From JBOHRE01 sp050732635 (GTDB taxonomy: Bacteria > Gemmatimonadota > Gemmatimonadetes > Longimicrobiales > RSA9): 24,078 bases of DNA. Under the pieces are notes generated by a model. The model worked only from the letters and a program-made list of their open reading frames with translations. It did no database searches and was not told the DNA's origin. The stretch lies in contig JBOHRE010000053.1 of assembly GCA_050732635.1 (NCBI GenBank), forward strand, positions 1-24,078, read 5' to 3'. Each line of letters starts with the position of its first letter. The stretch's first letter is position 1. This document shows, piece after piece, positions 1 through 7,636 of this stretch. A program made the translations under genes and the position numbers.

Positions 1-2
1 CG

Positions 3-542
3 TGGGCGCCGCGGCCGGTCGCGGCGGCCGTCGTCGTCGCCGGACTGCTCGGATTGCTCGCCCTGGCGTTGTTGCTGCGCCGCCCCCTCGCCCGCTGGCC
101 GCGCCGGCTGCGCCGGCCGCTCGCACGCGGCTTGGTGGCGCTGCGCCGACTGTCCGCAAGACCCGCGACACTCGTGCTCGCGTTCGCGCTGTCGTTCGGG
201 ATCCAGTCCGGCTTCGTCCTGCTCAACGTCGTGATCGGCCGCTCGCTCGGCATCACTGCGCCCGTAGCCGCCTGGTTCATGGCCTGGCCGCTCGCCAAGC
301 TGGTCGGCCTCCTGCCCATCAGCCTCGGCGGGCTCGGCGTGCGCGACGCCGCCTTCGCCACGCTGCTGCTGCCGTTCGGCGTCGCCGCGTCGCAGGGCGT
401 CGTCGCATCCCTGGTCTGGGACAGCGTGCTCATCGTAGGCGGGCTGCTCGGCGGGCTGGTCTGGTGGACCCTCGGCCGCCAGACGAAGCCTGCACCGCAG
501 GAGCAGCCGCGGCCCGACGTCGTCCCCGTCGGCACCCCGTGA
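3..542 (+). CDS. YbhN/UPF0104 (LPG-synthase TM-like) flippase-family membrane protein, 3-prime part
   Basis: Open from the left edge of the window, so the N-terminus is missing; about 179 residues are visible. It is strongly hydrophobic with about four membrane segments. Near the C-terminus it has the family signature PISLGGLGVRD followed by a small-residue-rich helix and a final GGLLGGLVWW helix, as in the membrane domain of lysylphosphatidylglycerol synthase and of YbhN-like proteins. The usual Glu of the GVRE motif is Asp here. Family members are integral membrane proteins associated with lipid or lipid-linked substrate translocation; the substrate cannot be read from sequence. The stop codon TGA (540-542) shares its last base with the ATG of the next gene, so the two are almost certainly co-translated. 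The short C-terminal tail is polar and Pro-rich. Confidence 0.75.
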   Translation, partial: WAPRPVAAAVVVAGLLGLLALALLLRRPLARWPRRLRRPLARGLVALRRLSARPATLVLAFALSFGIQSGFVLLNVVIGRSLGITAPVAAWFMAWPLAKLVGLLPISLGGLGVRDAAFATLLLPFGVAASQGVVASLVWDSVLIVGGLLGGLVWWTLGRQTKPAPQEQPRPDVVPVGTP

Positions 543-1987
543 TGCCCCAGCCCCAGCCCCAGCCCCAGCCCAAGCCCAAGCCCCACGTCCTGATCCTCGG
601 CGCGGGCCCCGCCGGCGCCGGCGCCGCCTACCAGCTGCGCCGCCAGGACCTCGCCCGGGTCACCGTGGTCGAGCAGCGCAATGTCGTCGGCGGCAATGCC
701 GGCAGCTTCGAGCTGCACGGTCAGCGACTCGACTACGGCAGCCACCGACTGCATCCGGCATGCGATCCGGAGATCCTGGCTGACATCCGCGCGTTGCTGG
801 GCGACGAGCTCCGCGACCGGCCGCGTCACGGCCGGATCCGCCTGCGCGGCCGCTGGATCCACTTCCCGCTGAAGCCGCTCGACCTGCTGCTGCGACTCGA
901 CCCCGGTTTCGCGCTCGGCACCGCTCGCGACATCGTTGCCCGCGCCGTGACCCGCAATGGCAGCGAGGCCGACAGCTTTGCCGCCGTGCTGCGCACGAAC
1001 CTGGGTCAGACGATCTGCCGCGACTTCTACTTCCCGTACGCCCGCAAGATCTGGGGCTGTGAGCCTGAGCAGCTCTCGGCGATCCAGGCGCGACGACGCG
1101 TCGCCGCGGGCTCGTTCGGCAAGCTGGCGCGAAAGGTCCTGGCGCAGGTGCCGGGCCTCAAGCGTCCGGGCGCCGGTCGATTCTATTATCCGGCAGGCGG
1201 CTACGGCCGCATCACCGAGGCGTACGCCGACGCCGCCCGCCAGGCCGGCGCGGAGCTGCTGCTCGGCACCGAGGCCAAGCGTCTCGAACGGGCAGGGAAC
1301 CGCTGGGCGCTCACGGTCCGCACCGGCGACGCCGAACGCACGCTCGAGGCCGACTTCGTCTGGTCGACGTTGCCGATCACGATCCTCGCCCGCATCGTCC
1401 AGCCGCCTCCGCCGGCCGCGGTCGCCGCGGCGGCCGCCGCGATCCGTTACCGCTCGATGATCCTCGTCTACCTGACGCTCGGCGTCGGCCGCTTCACCGA
1501 CTACGATGCGCACTACTTTCCCGGATCCGACGTCGGCATCACGCGCCTGTCCGAGCCCAAGAACTATGCGGCGCTCGATCAGCCGGCCGGCACCACCACG
1601 CTATGCGCCGAACTGCCCTGCTCGCCCGACGAGCCCGTCTGGCAGCTCAGCGACGACCAGCTCGGCGAACGCGTCGCCGCCGACCTCGCCCGCGCCGGCA
1701 TCCCGCTGCCAGCTCGACCGATTGCCGTCAACACGCGCCGGCTGCGCTTCGCCTACCCGGTCTACACCACCGGCTATGAGCAACACTTCCGCGTCCTCGA
1801 CGCCTGGGCGGAATCGCTGCCGAACGTGCTGACCTACGGCAGGCAGGGCCTGTTCGCGCACGACAACACCCATCACGCGCTGTTCATGGCGTATCGCGCC
1901 GCGGACTGCCTCCATGATGGACAGTGGGACGCGCGGCAGTGGGCGGAGCACCGCAAGGTCTTCGAAACGCACGTCGTCGAAGACTGA
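542..1987 (+). CDS. FAD-dependent amine-oxidase/protoporphyrinogen-oxidase-like protein
   Basis: 481 residues. The start is the ATG that overlaps the upstream stop (TGATG). A Rossmann dinucleotide-binding motif, GAGPAGAG, is at residues 20-27 after an unusual (PQ)4(PK)2 N-terminus. The GGNAGSF and YGSHRLHP motifs that follow are typical of the NAD(P)-binding FAD oxidoreductases that include UDP-galactopyranose mutase-like and amine-oxidase-like enzymes. The C-terminal YGRQGLFAHDNTHHAL stretch resembles the family's second FAD-contact region. No membrane segment is evident. In polysaccharide loci such proteins are usually annotated as sugar-nucleotide or lipid-linked-sugar oxidoreductases; the real substrate is unknown. 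A paralogue lies at 22370-23878 on the other strand and shares the pattern of a KIWG/KVWG motif in the middle domain. A 237-base gap follows before the radical SAM gene. Confidence 0.8.
   Translation: MPQPQPQPQPKPKPHVLILGAGPAGAGAAYQLRRQDLARVTVVEQRNVVGGNAGSFELHGQRLDYGSHRLHPACDPEILADIRALLGDELRDRPRHGRIRLRGRWIHFPLKPLDLLLRLDPGFALGTARDIVARAVTRNGSEADSFAAVLRTNLGQTICRDFYFPYARKIWGCEPEQLSAIQARRRVAAGSFGKLARKVLAQVPGLKRPGAGRFYYPAGGYGRITEAYADAARQAGAELLLGTEAKRLERAGNRWALTVRTGDAERTLEADFVWSTLPITILARIVQPPPPAAVAAAAAAIRYRSMILVYLTLGVGRFTDYDAHYFPGSDVGITRLSEPKNYAALDQPAGTTTLCAELPCSPDEPVWQLSDDQLGERVAADLARAGIPLPARPIAVNTRRLRFAYPVYTTGYEQHFRVLDAWAESLPNVLTYGRQGLFAHDNTHHALFMAYRAADCLHDGQWDARQWAEHRKVFETHVVED
545..580 (+). repeat. 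In-frame hexanucleotide repeat (CCCCAG)4(CCCAAG)2
   Basis: Four perfect CCCCAG units (545-568) followed by two CCCAAG units (569-580), directly after the ATG. They encode alternating Pro-Gln then Pro-Lys. The unit is 6 bases, so copy-number change would keep the frame and only alter the length of the N-terminal tail. Confidence 0.85.
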
Positions 1988-2210
1988 GCTACGGCCCGCT
2001 CCGACTGTTGCGTGGACGCATCACCTTGCGGCACGACCGGTCCGCTCAGCCCCGGAGGCACCGGCGGAGCGCTGGGCCAGGGGCCGGATTTCCCAGTATT
2101 GACGCCATTTTCGGCTGGTAGGCGCGGTCTGGCAGGGAGCGCTTCGGGGGCACATGAGTTGCGCCCCGGGTGCGCAGGATCGCCCTCCGGGATTCCCGCG
2201 ATTCACACAC
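1988..2210 (+). other. Intergenic leader upstream of the radical SAM gene
   Basis: The only sizeable gap in the plus-strand block. It holds no convincing ORF. A small hairpin, TGCGC/GCGCA with a 7-base loop (2160-2176), sits about 35 bases before the ribosome binding site. A TTGACG hexamer (2099-2104) resembles a -35 box, but no matching -10 box is present at 16-18 bases, so a promoter is likely somewhere here but cannot be placed. Confidence 0.3.
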
Positions 2211-2215
2211 AGGAG
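2211..2215 (+). promoter_or_regulatory. Shine-Dalgarno AGGAG of the radical SAM gene
   Basis: AGGAG lies 9 bases before the ATG at 2225. It decides the start: the reading frame is open further upstream (to 2012), but that extension has shadow-like composition and no such signal. Confidence 0.8.
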
Positions 2216-2224
2216 ACAAAGCGG

Positions 2225-3418
2225 ATGAACGCCGTCGAACGGGTCAAGCGGCACGTACGTATCACGCGTCAGAACTATGCGGAGCTGCCCAGCCCGCCGT
2301 TCCTCGTGCTGTTCATCAATTCGATCTGCAACATGAAGTGCGACCACTGCTTCTACTGGCGCAGCCTGAACCAGAAGAACGATCTATCGAAGGAAGAGAT
2401 CTTCGAGCTGTCGCGCTCGCTGGGCAAGATCGAGAACCTGAACCTGTCGGGCGGCGAGCCGTTCATCCGCAAGGAATTCGCGGAGATCTGCCGGCAGTTC
2501 ATCCAGCACAACGGCGTGCGGCAGATCTACGTGCCGACGAATGGGTACTTCACGGACAAGACGGTCAAGGCCGTCCGGGGGGTGCTGGAGGAGCAGGAGT
2601 TCGATCTGTTCGTGGCCGAGCTGTCGCTGGATGGGATGCCGGAGTTCCACGACACGTTCCGCGTGACGAAGAACGCGTTCGCCAAGGCGATGGAGACGTA
2701 CGACGCACTGGCGGAGCTGCAGAAGGAGGACCCGCGGCTGCGGATCCACTGCATCTCGACGGCGACGGACATCAACATGGAGGAGATCCGCAACCTCACG
2801 ACCTTCCTCTATGATCGCTGCCCGCAGATGGACCACCACAACCTGGCCATCATCCGGGGTGACCGGAAGAACCCGACGCTGGTCGGGCCAGGCCTGCAGC
2901 AATACGAGGAGCTGTACGAGTACATCCGCCGACTCTGGGCGCCGCGTGAGAGCGACCGCTACGGCGCGCTGGTCGAGCCCATGCTGCAGTGGGCCAAGGT
3001 CAAGACGGCGCGCGAGCAGCGGCAGGTCGTACCTTGCCGAGCCGGCAAGATCAGCGCGGTCGTCTACGCGAACGGCGACGTCAGCGTCTGCGAGATGCAC
3101 AAGCCGCTGGGCAACCTGCGCGAGAAGCCGTTCTGGGAGATCTGGGACTCGCCGGAAGCGAGTGCGCTGCGCGACTCGATCGCCCGCAAGGACTGCTTCT
3201 GCACGACCGAGGTCTTCATGTGGTCGAGCATCACCTACCAGCCGCTGCAGCTCGCTCGCGCGATGGTGGGCGGCAAGGTATGGCAGAAGCCGGGCGCCCT
3301 GCGCCCAGGCGAGCGCGCCGATTACGCGAAGGTGAACGGCAACGGCTCGGGCGGACAGGCCGCATCGCAGTCGCCTGCGGGCACGCCGCTGGTGCAGCTG
3401 CAGGTGTCGCCGAAGTAG
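2225..3418 (+). CDS. Radical SAM/SPASM-type protein
   Basis: 397 residues. The start is chosen by the AGGAG site. The [4Fe-4S]/SAM-binding motif Cx3Cx2C is at C35, C39 and C42 (CNMKCDHC), followed by a GGEP motif at 76-79, the classic SAM-contact loop. The C-terminal part has C271, C289 (in YANGDVSVC), C324 and C326 (DCFC), a reduced SPASM/twitch-like pattern that should bind at least one auxiliary cluster. The tail after about residue 360 is Gly/Ser/Gln-rich and probably disordered. The protein is cytosolic. Family members carry out radical modifications of peptides, sugars, lipids or cofactors; the setting between an FAD oxidoreductase and glycosyltransferase genes suggests a glycan or lipid-linked-sugar substrate, but no peptide precursor or other clue identifies it. 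The next gene begins 5 bases after the stop. Confidence 0.85.
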   Translation: MNAVERVKRHVRITRQNYAELPSPPFLVLFINSICNMKCDHCFYWRSLNQKNDLSKEEIFELSRSLGKIENLNLSGGEPFIRKEFAEICRQFIQHNGVRQIYVPTNGYFTDKTVKAVRGVLEEQEFDLFVAELSLDGMPEFHDTFRVTKNAFAKAMETYDALAELQKEDPRLRIHCISTATDINMEEIRNLTTFLYDRCPQMDHHNLAIIRGDRKNPTLVGPGLQQYEELYEYIRRLWAPRESDRYGALVEPMLQWAKVKTAREQRQVVPCRAGKISAVVYANGDVSVCEMHKPLGNLREKPFWEIWDSPEASALRDSIARKDCFCTTEVFMWSSITYQPLQLARAMVGGKVWQKPGALRPGERADYAKVNGNGSGGQAASQSPAGTPLVQLQVSPK

Positions 3419-3423
3419 CTCTG

Positions 3424-5001
3424 GTGTACACGGATCCTGTCGTCGCGGAGCCACGACGCACGCCGGTGGCTGCCGCGACGAGCCCGGCGCGCGCCAGTGC
3501 GTACGGGCCCGGGTCGGGCGGCCGGCCACCCTCACGGCTGCTGGTCCGTCTGTTCCTGACCGTTTGGCTCGTCTACGGCCTGCACCTCGCCACGAACGTC
3601 GTACGCGAGACCTACCTCGCCGTCTCGCTCGGCACCTCGCTGTCGGTCCGCGTCGATGACTTCATCGGCCTGCATCCGGATCTCTTCGTGATCGAGGGTC
3701 GCGGCGGATACATCAACAACAACCCGGGGGCATCACTGCTGGCGGCGGTGCCGTACGCGCTGGCGCGACCGGCGATCGACGTGCTGTTCCGGCTGCGGCC
3801 GGCGCTGGGCGCGCCCAAGCCGCCGGCCACCTACGAGGATCCGCGACCGAACCGCACACGCTTCATGAACGAAGCACGTGCCCGAGGGCTCGACGTCCGG
3901 CTCGGCCTGGCCGCCATCACCATGCAGCTCGGGCTGATGGCGCCGCTCGGCGCCCTGGCGGCAGTCCTGTTGTTCGTCTTTCTACGCGAGCGGCTGGGCA
4001 GCGAGTCGCAGGCCTTGTGGCTGACGCTGCTGTACGCGTTCGGCACGCCGATCTTCTTCCGTTCGGCCTTTTTGAACCAGAACGCGCTGCTCGCACACTT
4101 CACGCTGTTCGCCTATCTGCTGGTCGCGTCCGCGCGAGGCCTGTCGCCGCCACGCCTGGCGGCTGCGGGCGCGCTGCTCGGGCTCGGACTGCTCTGTGAT
4201 TACAGCGCCGCGCCGCTGTTGCTGGCGTTCGGCGGTTGGATCCTGATCGAAGCCTATCGGCGGCAGCACGGAGCCGCTGCGACGCTGCGACGGGTCGGCG
4301 CCTTCTGCCTCGGCGCCGCGATCCCGGTCGCGCTGCTGCTCGGCTATCAGTGGCTCGCGTTCGGCAATCCCTGGTTCCCCGCGCAGTCGTACATGCCGCC
4401 CACGGCGCTGAGCGGCAGCGGCTGGAACGGACTGTTCTGGCCGATTCCCGAGCTGCTCTGGCGCAACCTCTTCGACCCGCGCTACGGCCTGCTGGTCTTC
4501 TGCCCCATGCTGGCCGCTGCGCTGTTGGCGCCCGCGCTGCGGCTCCGGCCTGGCGGACCGACCCACTCCGAGCTGGCCCTGATCTTCGCCGCAGCGGCCG
4601 CACTCTACCTGTTCAGCAGCTCGGTGCAATTCGCACTGCTGCAGTTCAACACGGGCGTCCGTTACCTCGTGCCGGCCGTGCCCCTGCTCTTCATCGCGCT
4701 GGTGCCCGTGCTGCTCGCTGCACCGGCCTGGCTGCGCTGGCTGCTCGTGATCCCGTCGGTCACCATCTCGTGGGCCGTGTCCATGGCGCGCGAGGACGTG
4801 CCGACAGCGCTCGCGCGAGTCTTCATGCAGGGCTTCGAGCTGCCGGTCCTGACGGTGCTGCAGAAGATGTCCAGCGGCTACCTGCCACAGCTCGAGCAGG
4901 GGGTCTCACCGGTCCCGCTGTTCGTGCTCGCCGGCGTGGTGCTCTGGCTGCTCTGGCGTGGCACCACGTTGCGCGACGCGCCGGCAGAGTCGAAACCATG
5001 A
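3424..5001 (+). CDS. Polytopic membrane protein, GT-C glycosyltransferase-like
   Basis: 525 residues if the GTG at 3424, 5 bases after the preceding stop, is used. Another in-frame GTG lies at 3466, and neither has a clear ribosome binding site. After a charged N-terminus the protein has roughly ten membrane segments. Between the first and second is a long loop carrying VDDFIGLHPDLF and GGYINNNPGAS, the place where GT-C enzymes (ArnT, PMT, GT39/83) keep their catalytic acidic residues. GT-C enzymes use lipid-phosphate-linked sugars and act on the outer face of the cytoplasmic membrane. That assignment rests on topology and loop position, not on a diagnostic motif; an unrelated polytopic protein is possible. 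It ends in an ATGA overlap with the GT2 gene. Confidence 0.6.
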   Translation: MYTDPVVAEPRRTPVAAATSPARASAYGPGSGGRPPSRLLVRLFLTVWLVYGLHLATNVVRETYLAVSLGTSLSVRVDDFIGLHPDLFVIEGRGGYINNNPGASLLAAVPYALARPAIDVLFRLRPALGAPKPPATYEDPRPNRTRFMNEARARGLDVRLGLAAITMQLGLMAPLGALAAVLLFVFLRERLGSESQALWLTLLYAFGTPIFFRSAFLNQNALLAHFTLFAYLLVASARGLSPPRLAAAGALLGLGLLCDYSAAPLLLAFGGWILIEAYRRQHGAAATLRRVGAFCLGAAIPVALLLGYQWLAFGNPWFPAQSYMPPTALSGSGWNGLFWPIPELLWRNLFDPRYGLLVFCPMLAAALLAPALRLRPGGPTHSELALIFAAAAALYLFSSSVQFALLQFNTGVRYLVPAVPLLFIALVPVLLAAPAWLRWLLVIPSVTISWAVSMAREDVPTALARVFMQGFELPVLTVLQKMSSGYLPQLEQGVSPVPLFVLAGVVLWLLWRGTTLRDAPAESKP

Positions 5002-5969
5002 GTCGCGCGTCCCCGGATCCCAGCATCACGGTCGCGGTGGTCGCGATCTGCGGGCCGGCGCACCTGCGCCGCTGCCTCGACGCGCTCGCGCTGCAGGAGC
5101 AGGCGCCGCGCTTCGACCTGCTCGTCGTCTACGACCCGCACCTCGACGGCATCGAGGGCGTGCAGGCCGAGTACCCGACCGTGCGCATGATCGCCAATGA
5201 GGGTCAGCGCAGTCCGCTGGAGCTGGCCGCGCGCGCGGTGCGCGAAGCGACGGGCGATCTCATCGTGCTCACCGAGGACCATTGCGTGCCCGCACCCGAC
5301 TGGGTGCGCCGCCTCTGCGACGCGCAGGCGCCGGGCCGCGCTGCGGTCGGTGGCTCGGTCGAAGCGCTGGAAGGCGCGTCGCCGGTCGACTGGGCCTTCT
5401 ACTACGTCGACTTCTTCCGCTACATGAAACCGGTCCGGCAGGGACCATCGCCGAGCCTGACCGTCTGCAACGTCGCCTACCGTCGCGAGCTCCTGCAGGC
5501 GGTCAGCCCGCTCTGGCAGCGCATCTTCCATGAAACGGCGATCAACGATGCGCTGCGCCAGCGCTTCGGCAGCCTCTGGCTCGAGCCTGCTGCAGAAGTG
5601 CGCATGAGGCGCAACGTTCGTTTCGCGGATGCGGTCTACGAACGGTACGCGTTCGGTCGGCTGTTCGGCTGCACGCGCCTCGACTTCGGCAGCACCGCGG
5701 ACCGGCTGTACTACGCGCTGCTCGCGCCGGCGCTGCCGCTGCTGCTGCTCGCTCGCATGGCGCGGCGCGCGCTGCCGCACCCGCAGGCGCGGAAGCGGTT
5801 CCTGCGCGCGCTCGGCCCACTCGCCGCCATGGTGCTCGCCTGGTCGTGGGGCGAATGGCTCGGCTACCTCACGCGACGTCGCCCGACCAACCTCGTCGTC
5901 GCACCCGAGATCCGCGCCCGTCAGCGCGCGGCGCTGCTCGCCTCGACCGAACGCCATGGCGCGGCGTAG
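4998..5969 (+). CDS. Family 2 glycosyltransferase, membrane-anchored
   Basis: 323 residues. The start ATG at 4998 overlaps the upstream stop in an ATGA tetrad. It has a GT-A fold: a beta-strand start (ITVAVVAICG), the NEGQRSPLELAARAVREA segment typical of GT2 (usually N-x-G-xx-xA-N-xG), and a metal/nucleotide-binding motif at TEDHCVPAPDW (E93-D94-H95), in the position where the DxD motif sits. The GGSVEAL motif at about 118-124 and the acceptor-side FHETAINDALRQRFG segment complete the domain. Two C-terminal hydrophobic helices (about 241-256 and 272-292) anchor it to the membrane. It transfers a sugar from a nucleotide-sugar to a lipid-linked or polymer acceptor at the cytoplasmic face. The downstream amidohydrolase gene starts inside its last codons. 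Confidence 0.85.
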   Translation: MSRASPDPSITVAVVAICGPAHLRRCLDALALQEQAPRFDLLVVYDPHLDGIEGVQAEYPTVRMIANEGQRSPLELAARAVREATGDLIVLTEDHCVPAPDWVRRLCDAQAPGRAAVGGSVEALEGASPVDWAFYYVDFFRYMKPVRQGPSPSLTVCNVAYRRELLQAVSPLWQRIFHETAINDALRQRFGSLWLEPAAEVRMRRNVRFADAVYERYAFGRLFGCTRLDFGSTADRLYYALLAPALPLLLLARMARRALPHPQARKRFLRALGPLAAMVLAWSWGEWLGYLTRRRPTNLVVAPEIRARQRAALLASTERHGAA

Positions 5970-7512
5970 CGCGCACCGCCCCGCACGCACCGCGCGGGCG
6001 CGCCGCTATGCGCTGCGCGCCGCGGCCGTGCTCGGCGCCGGTGCGCTGGCGCTCGTGCTGATCGCCGTCCTCGTCTGGCGGCCGACCCGGTTGCCCCGAG
6101 CCGAGCCGTTTGCGCTCGCGGGCACCACGGTCATCAACGTATCGGACGGCACCCGCTCCGCCGGCACGACGGTATTCGTGCGCGGCGGGCGCATCGCCTG
6201 GATTGGGCCCGACGCCGCGGCCGCGCTGCCGCCGGAGACCCGCGTCCTCGATGCCCGTGGCAGCTACGTGCTTCCGGGCTTCTGGGACATGCACGTGCAT
6301 GGCGTGCTCGGCGGCGGGCAGGCGCGCATCAACCGCAACCTGCTGGTCGCCCACGGCATCACGGGCGTGCGCGCCATGGGCACGCACCTCTCACCGGCCG
6401 ATGTCGCGCGCGGCATGGTCGAGCCATCGGCGGACCCCAGCGAGCTCGGACCGCGCGTCGTCGCCAGCGGCCGCATCGTGAACGGCCCGGAGAGCATCGT
6501 CGGCTTCAACCTGGTCGCGGGCGCGCCCGAGCAGGGCCGGGCGGCAGTCGACTCACTCGCCGACGGCGGTGCGGACCTGGTCAAGGTCTACAATCTGCTG
6601 CCGGCCGCTGCCTACTTCGCGGTCCTCGCGCGCGCCGGCGAACGCGGCCTGCCCGTCGCGGGGCACGTGCCGTTCGCGGTCAGCGCCGCGCTCGCCGCCG
6701 ATTCGGGCCACGGCAGCATCGAACACCTGACCGGGATCGCGCTGCACTGCTCGAGCCGTGAGGCCGAGCTGCGCGACTCGCTGCTGGCCGTTTTCCACAC
6801 CAGCCGCGAGCGCCGCGTTCGACACGCGACAGTCGATCGCGTCGAGCACGAGGCGCACGCGTCGTACGACGGCACGAAATGCGGCGCGCTCGCATCGCGC
6901 TTCGTGGGCTCCGGCACCTGGCAAACGCCGACGCTCGTGCAGCTCCGCCGGTCGGCGGGCGACTATGGCCGCCTCGCCAGCGCTGATCCGCGCTTCAACA
7001 GCATGCCGCGCTGGGCCGCCGTGTATCGCCAGCGTCGTGCGCAGGAGGCCTCCTGGAGCCCGGCGGATGCCGCGCGGCGCCGGGCGACGTTCGACGCCGA
7101 GCGTCGCCTGGACGCACGGATGAATGCAGCCGGCGTCCGCTTCCTCGCCGGCACCGACATGCCGAGCCTGCTCGTGTTTCCCGGCTCGAGCCTGCACGAG
7201 GAGCTGGCGCTGCTCGTCGACGCGGGGCTGACGCCGCTGCAGGCGCTGCAGGCAGCGACGATCAACCCCGCACGCCTGCTCGGCGCGACCGATTCGCTGG
7301 GCACCGTCACGGCCGGCAAGGTGGCCGACCTCGTGGTTCTCGACCACGATCCGCTCGACGACATAGAGAACACGCGCGCGATCTCAGCCGTCGTGCTGCG
7401 CGGTCGGCTGCTCCAGCGTCCCGCACTGGATCGGTTGATCGAGCAGACCCACCGGCTCGCCGGGCGCGGCCGGATCGTAGAGCGCATGCGGCAATGGGTC
7501 CCCTTTCTCTAG
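5956..7512 (+). CDS. Membrane-anchored metal-dependent amidohydrolase
   Basis: 518 residues. The ATG at 5956 overlaps the GT2 gene by 14 bases. An N-terminal Arg-rich stretch is followed by one membrane helix (about 20-40), so the enzyme is probably anchored with its catalytic domain outside the cytoplasm. The complete amidohydrolase metal set is present: HVH (H113, H115), the bridging Lys in VKVYN (K210), H237 (GHVPF), H257 (EHLTG) and D401 (AGTDMP). The C-terminal INPARLLG and GKVADLVVLDHDP motifs are typical of the imidazolonepropionase/prolidase-like subgroup. Substrates in this subgroup are diverse (N-acyl amides, dipeptides, lactones), so function cannot be named. Its place at the end of a glycan-related block may be incidental. 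It ends facing the minus-strand operon. Confidence 0.85.
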   Translation: MARRSAHRPARTARARRYALRAAAVLGAGALALVLIAVLVWRPTRLPRAEPFALAGTTVINVSDGTRSAGTTVFVRGGRIAWIGPDAAAALPPETRVLDARGSYVLPGFWDMHVHGVLGGGQARINRNLLVAHGITGVRAMGTHLSPADVARGMVEPSADPSELGPRVVASGRIVNGPESIVGFNLVAGAPEQGRAAVDSLADGGADLVKVYNLLPAAAYFAVLARAGERGLPVAGHVPFAVSAALAADSGHGSIEHLTGIALHCSSREAELRDSLLAVFHTSRERRVRHATVDRVEHEAHASYDGTKCGALASRFVGSGTWQTPTLVQLRRSAGDYGRLASADPRFNSMPRWAAVYRQRRAQEASWSPADAARRRATFDAERRLDARMNAAGVRFLAGTDMPSLLVFPGSSLHEELALLVDAGLTPLQALQAATINPARLLGATDSLGTVTAGKVADLVVLDHDPLDDIENTRAISAVVLRGRLLQRPALDRLIEQTHRLAGRGRIVERMRQWVPFL

Positions 7513-7583
7513 TCGGTGACCCGTTCCGCTATTCCAATCGCGCTTCTCGCTGCGCTAGCTTGTTCTGTCTCGAGGCGAAGGAA

Positions 7584-7610
7584 GCGGAGCTGGCCCTCCG
7601 CCAGCTCCGC
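7584..7610. terminator. Bidirectional hairpin between convergent operons
   Basis: Perfect 11-bp stem GCGGAGCTGGC/GCCAGCTCCGC with a CCTCC loop, in the 115-base gap between the stop of the plus-strand amidohydrolase and the stop of the minus-strand GT-C gene. No T-tract follows on either side, so classic intrinsic termination is not certain, but the position between two converging stops is right. Confidence 0.6.
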
Positions 7611-7636
7611 GTCATCAGTTGAGGTCATCAGTCGAG
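7611..7636. repeat. 13-bp tandem direct repeat at the 3-prime end of the minus-strand operon
   Basis: GTCATCAGTTGAG followed directly by GTCATCAGTCGAG, 12 of 13 identical. Read on the minus strand, the first-read copy contributes the final Leu-Asp and TGA stop of the GT-C gene, immediately followed by a second TGA. It looks like a local duplication next to the terminator hairpin. Confidence 0.7.

Noticed and set aside
2..541. Upstream extension of the FAD-oxidoreductase frame
   Set aside because: The stretch is Arg/Ala/Pro-rich and shadows the YbhN-like gene in another frame; the ATG at 542 has the stop overlap and the first Rossmann strand right after it.
2099..2104. TTGACG as a -35 box for the radical SAM gene
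   Set aside because: No -10-like hexamer at 16-18 bases; kept only as a comment on the leader.
2384..3535. Long minus-strand ORF (383 residues) opposite the radical SAM gene
   Set aside because: Composition is Arg/Leu-rich shadow, no recognisable motif, and the plus strand carries an intact radical SAM protein.
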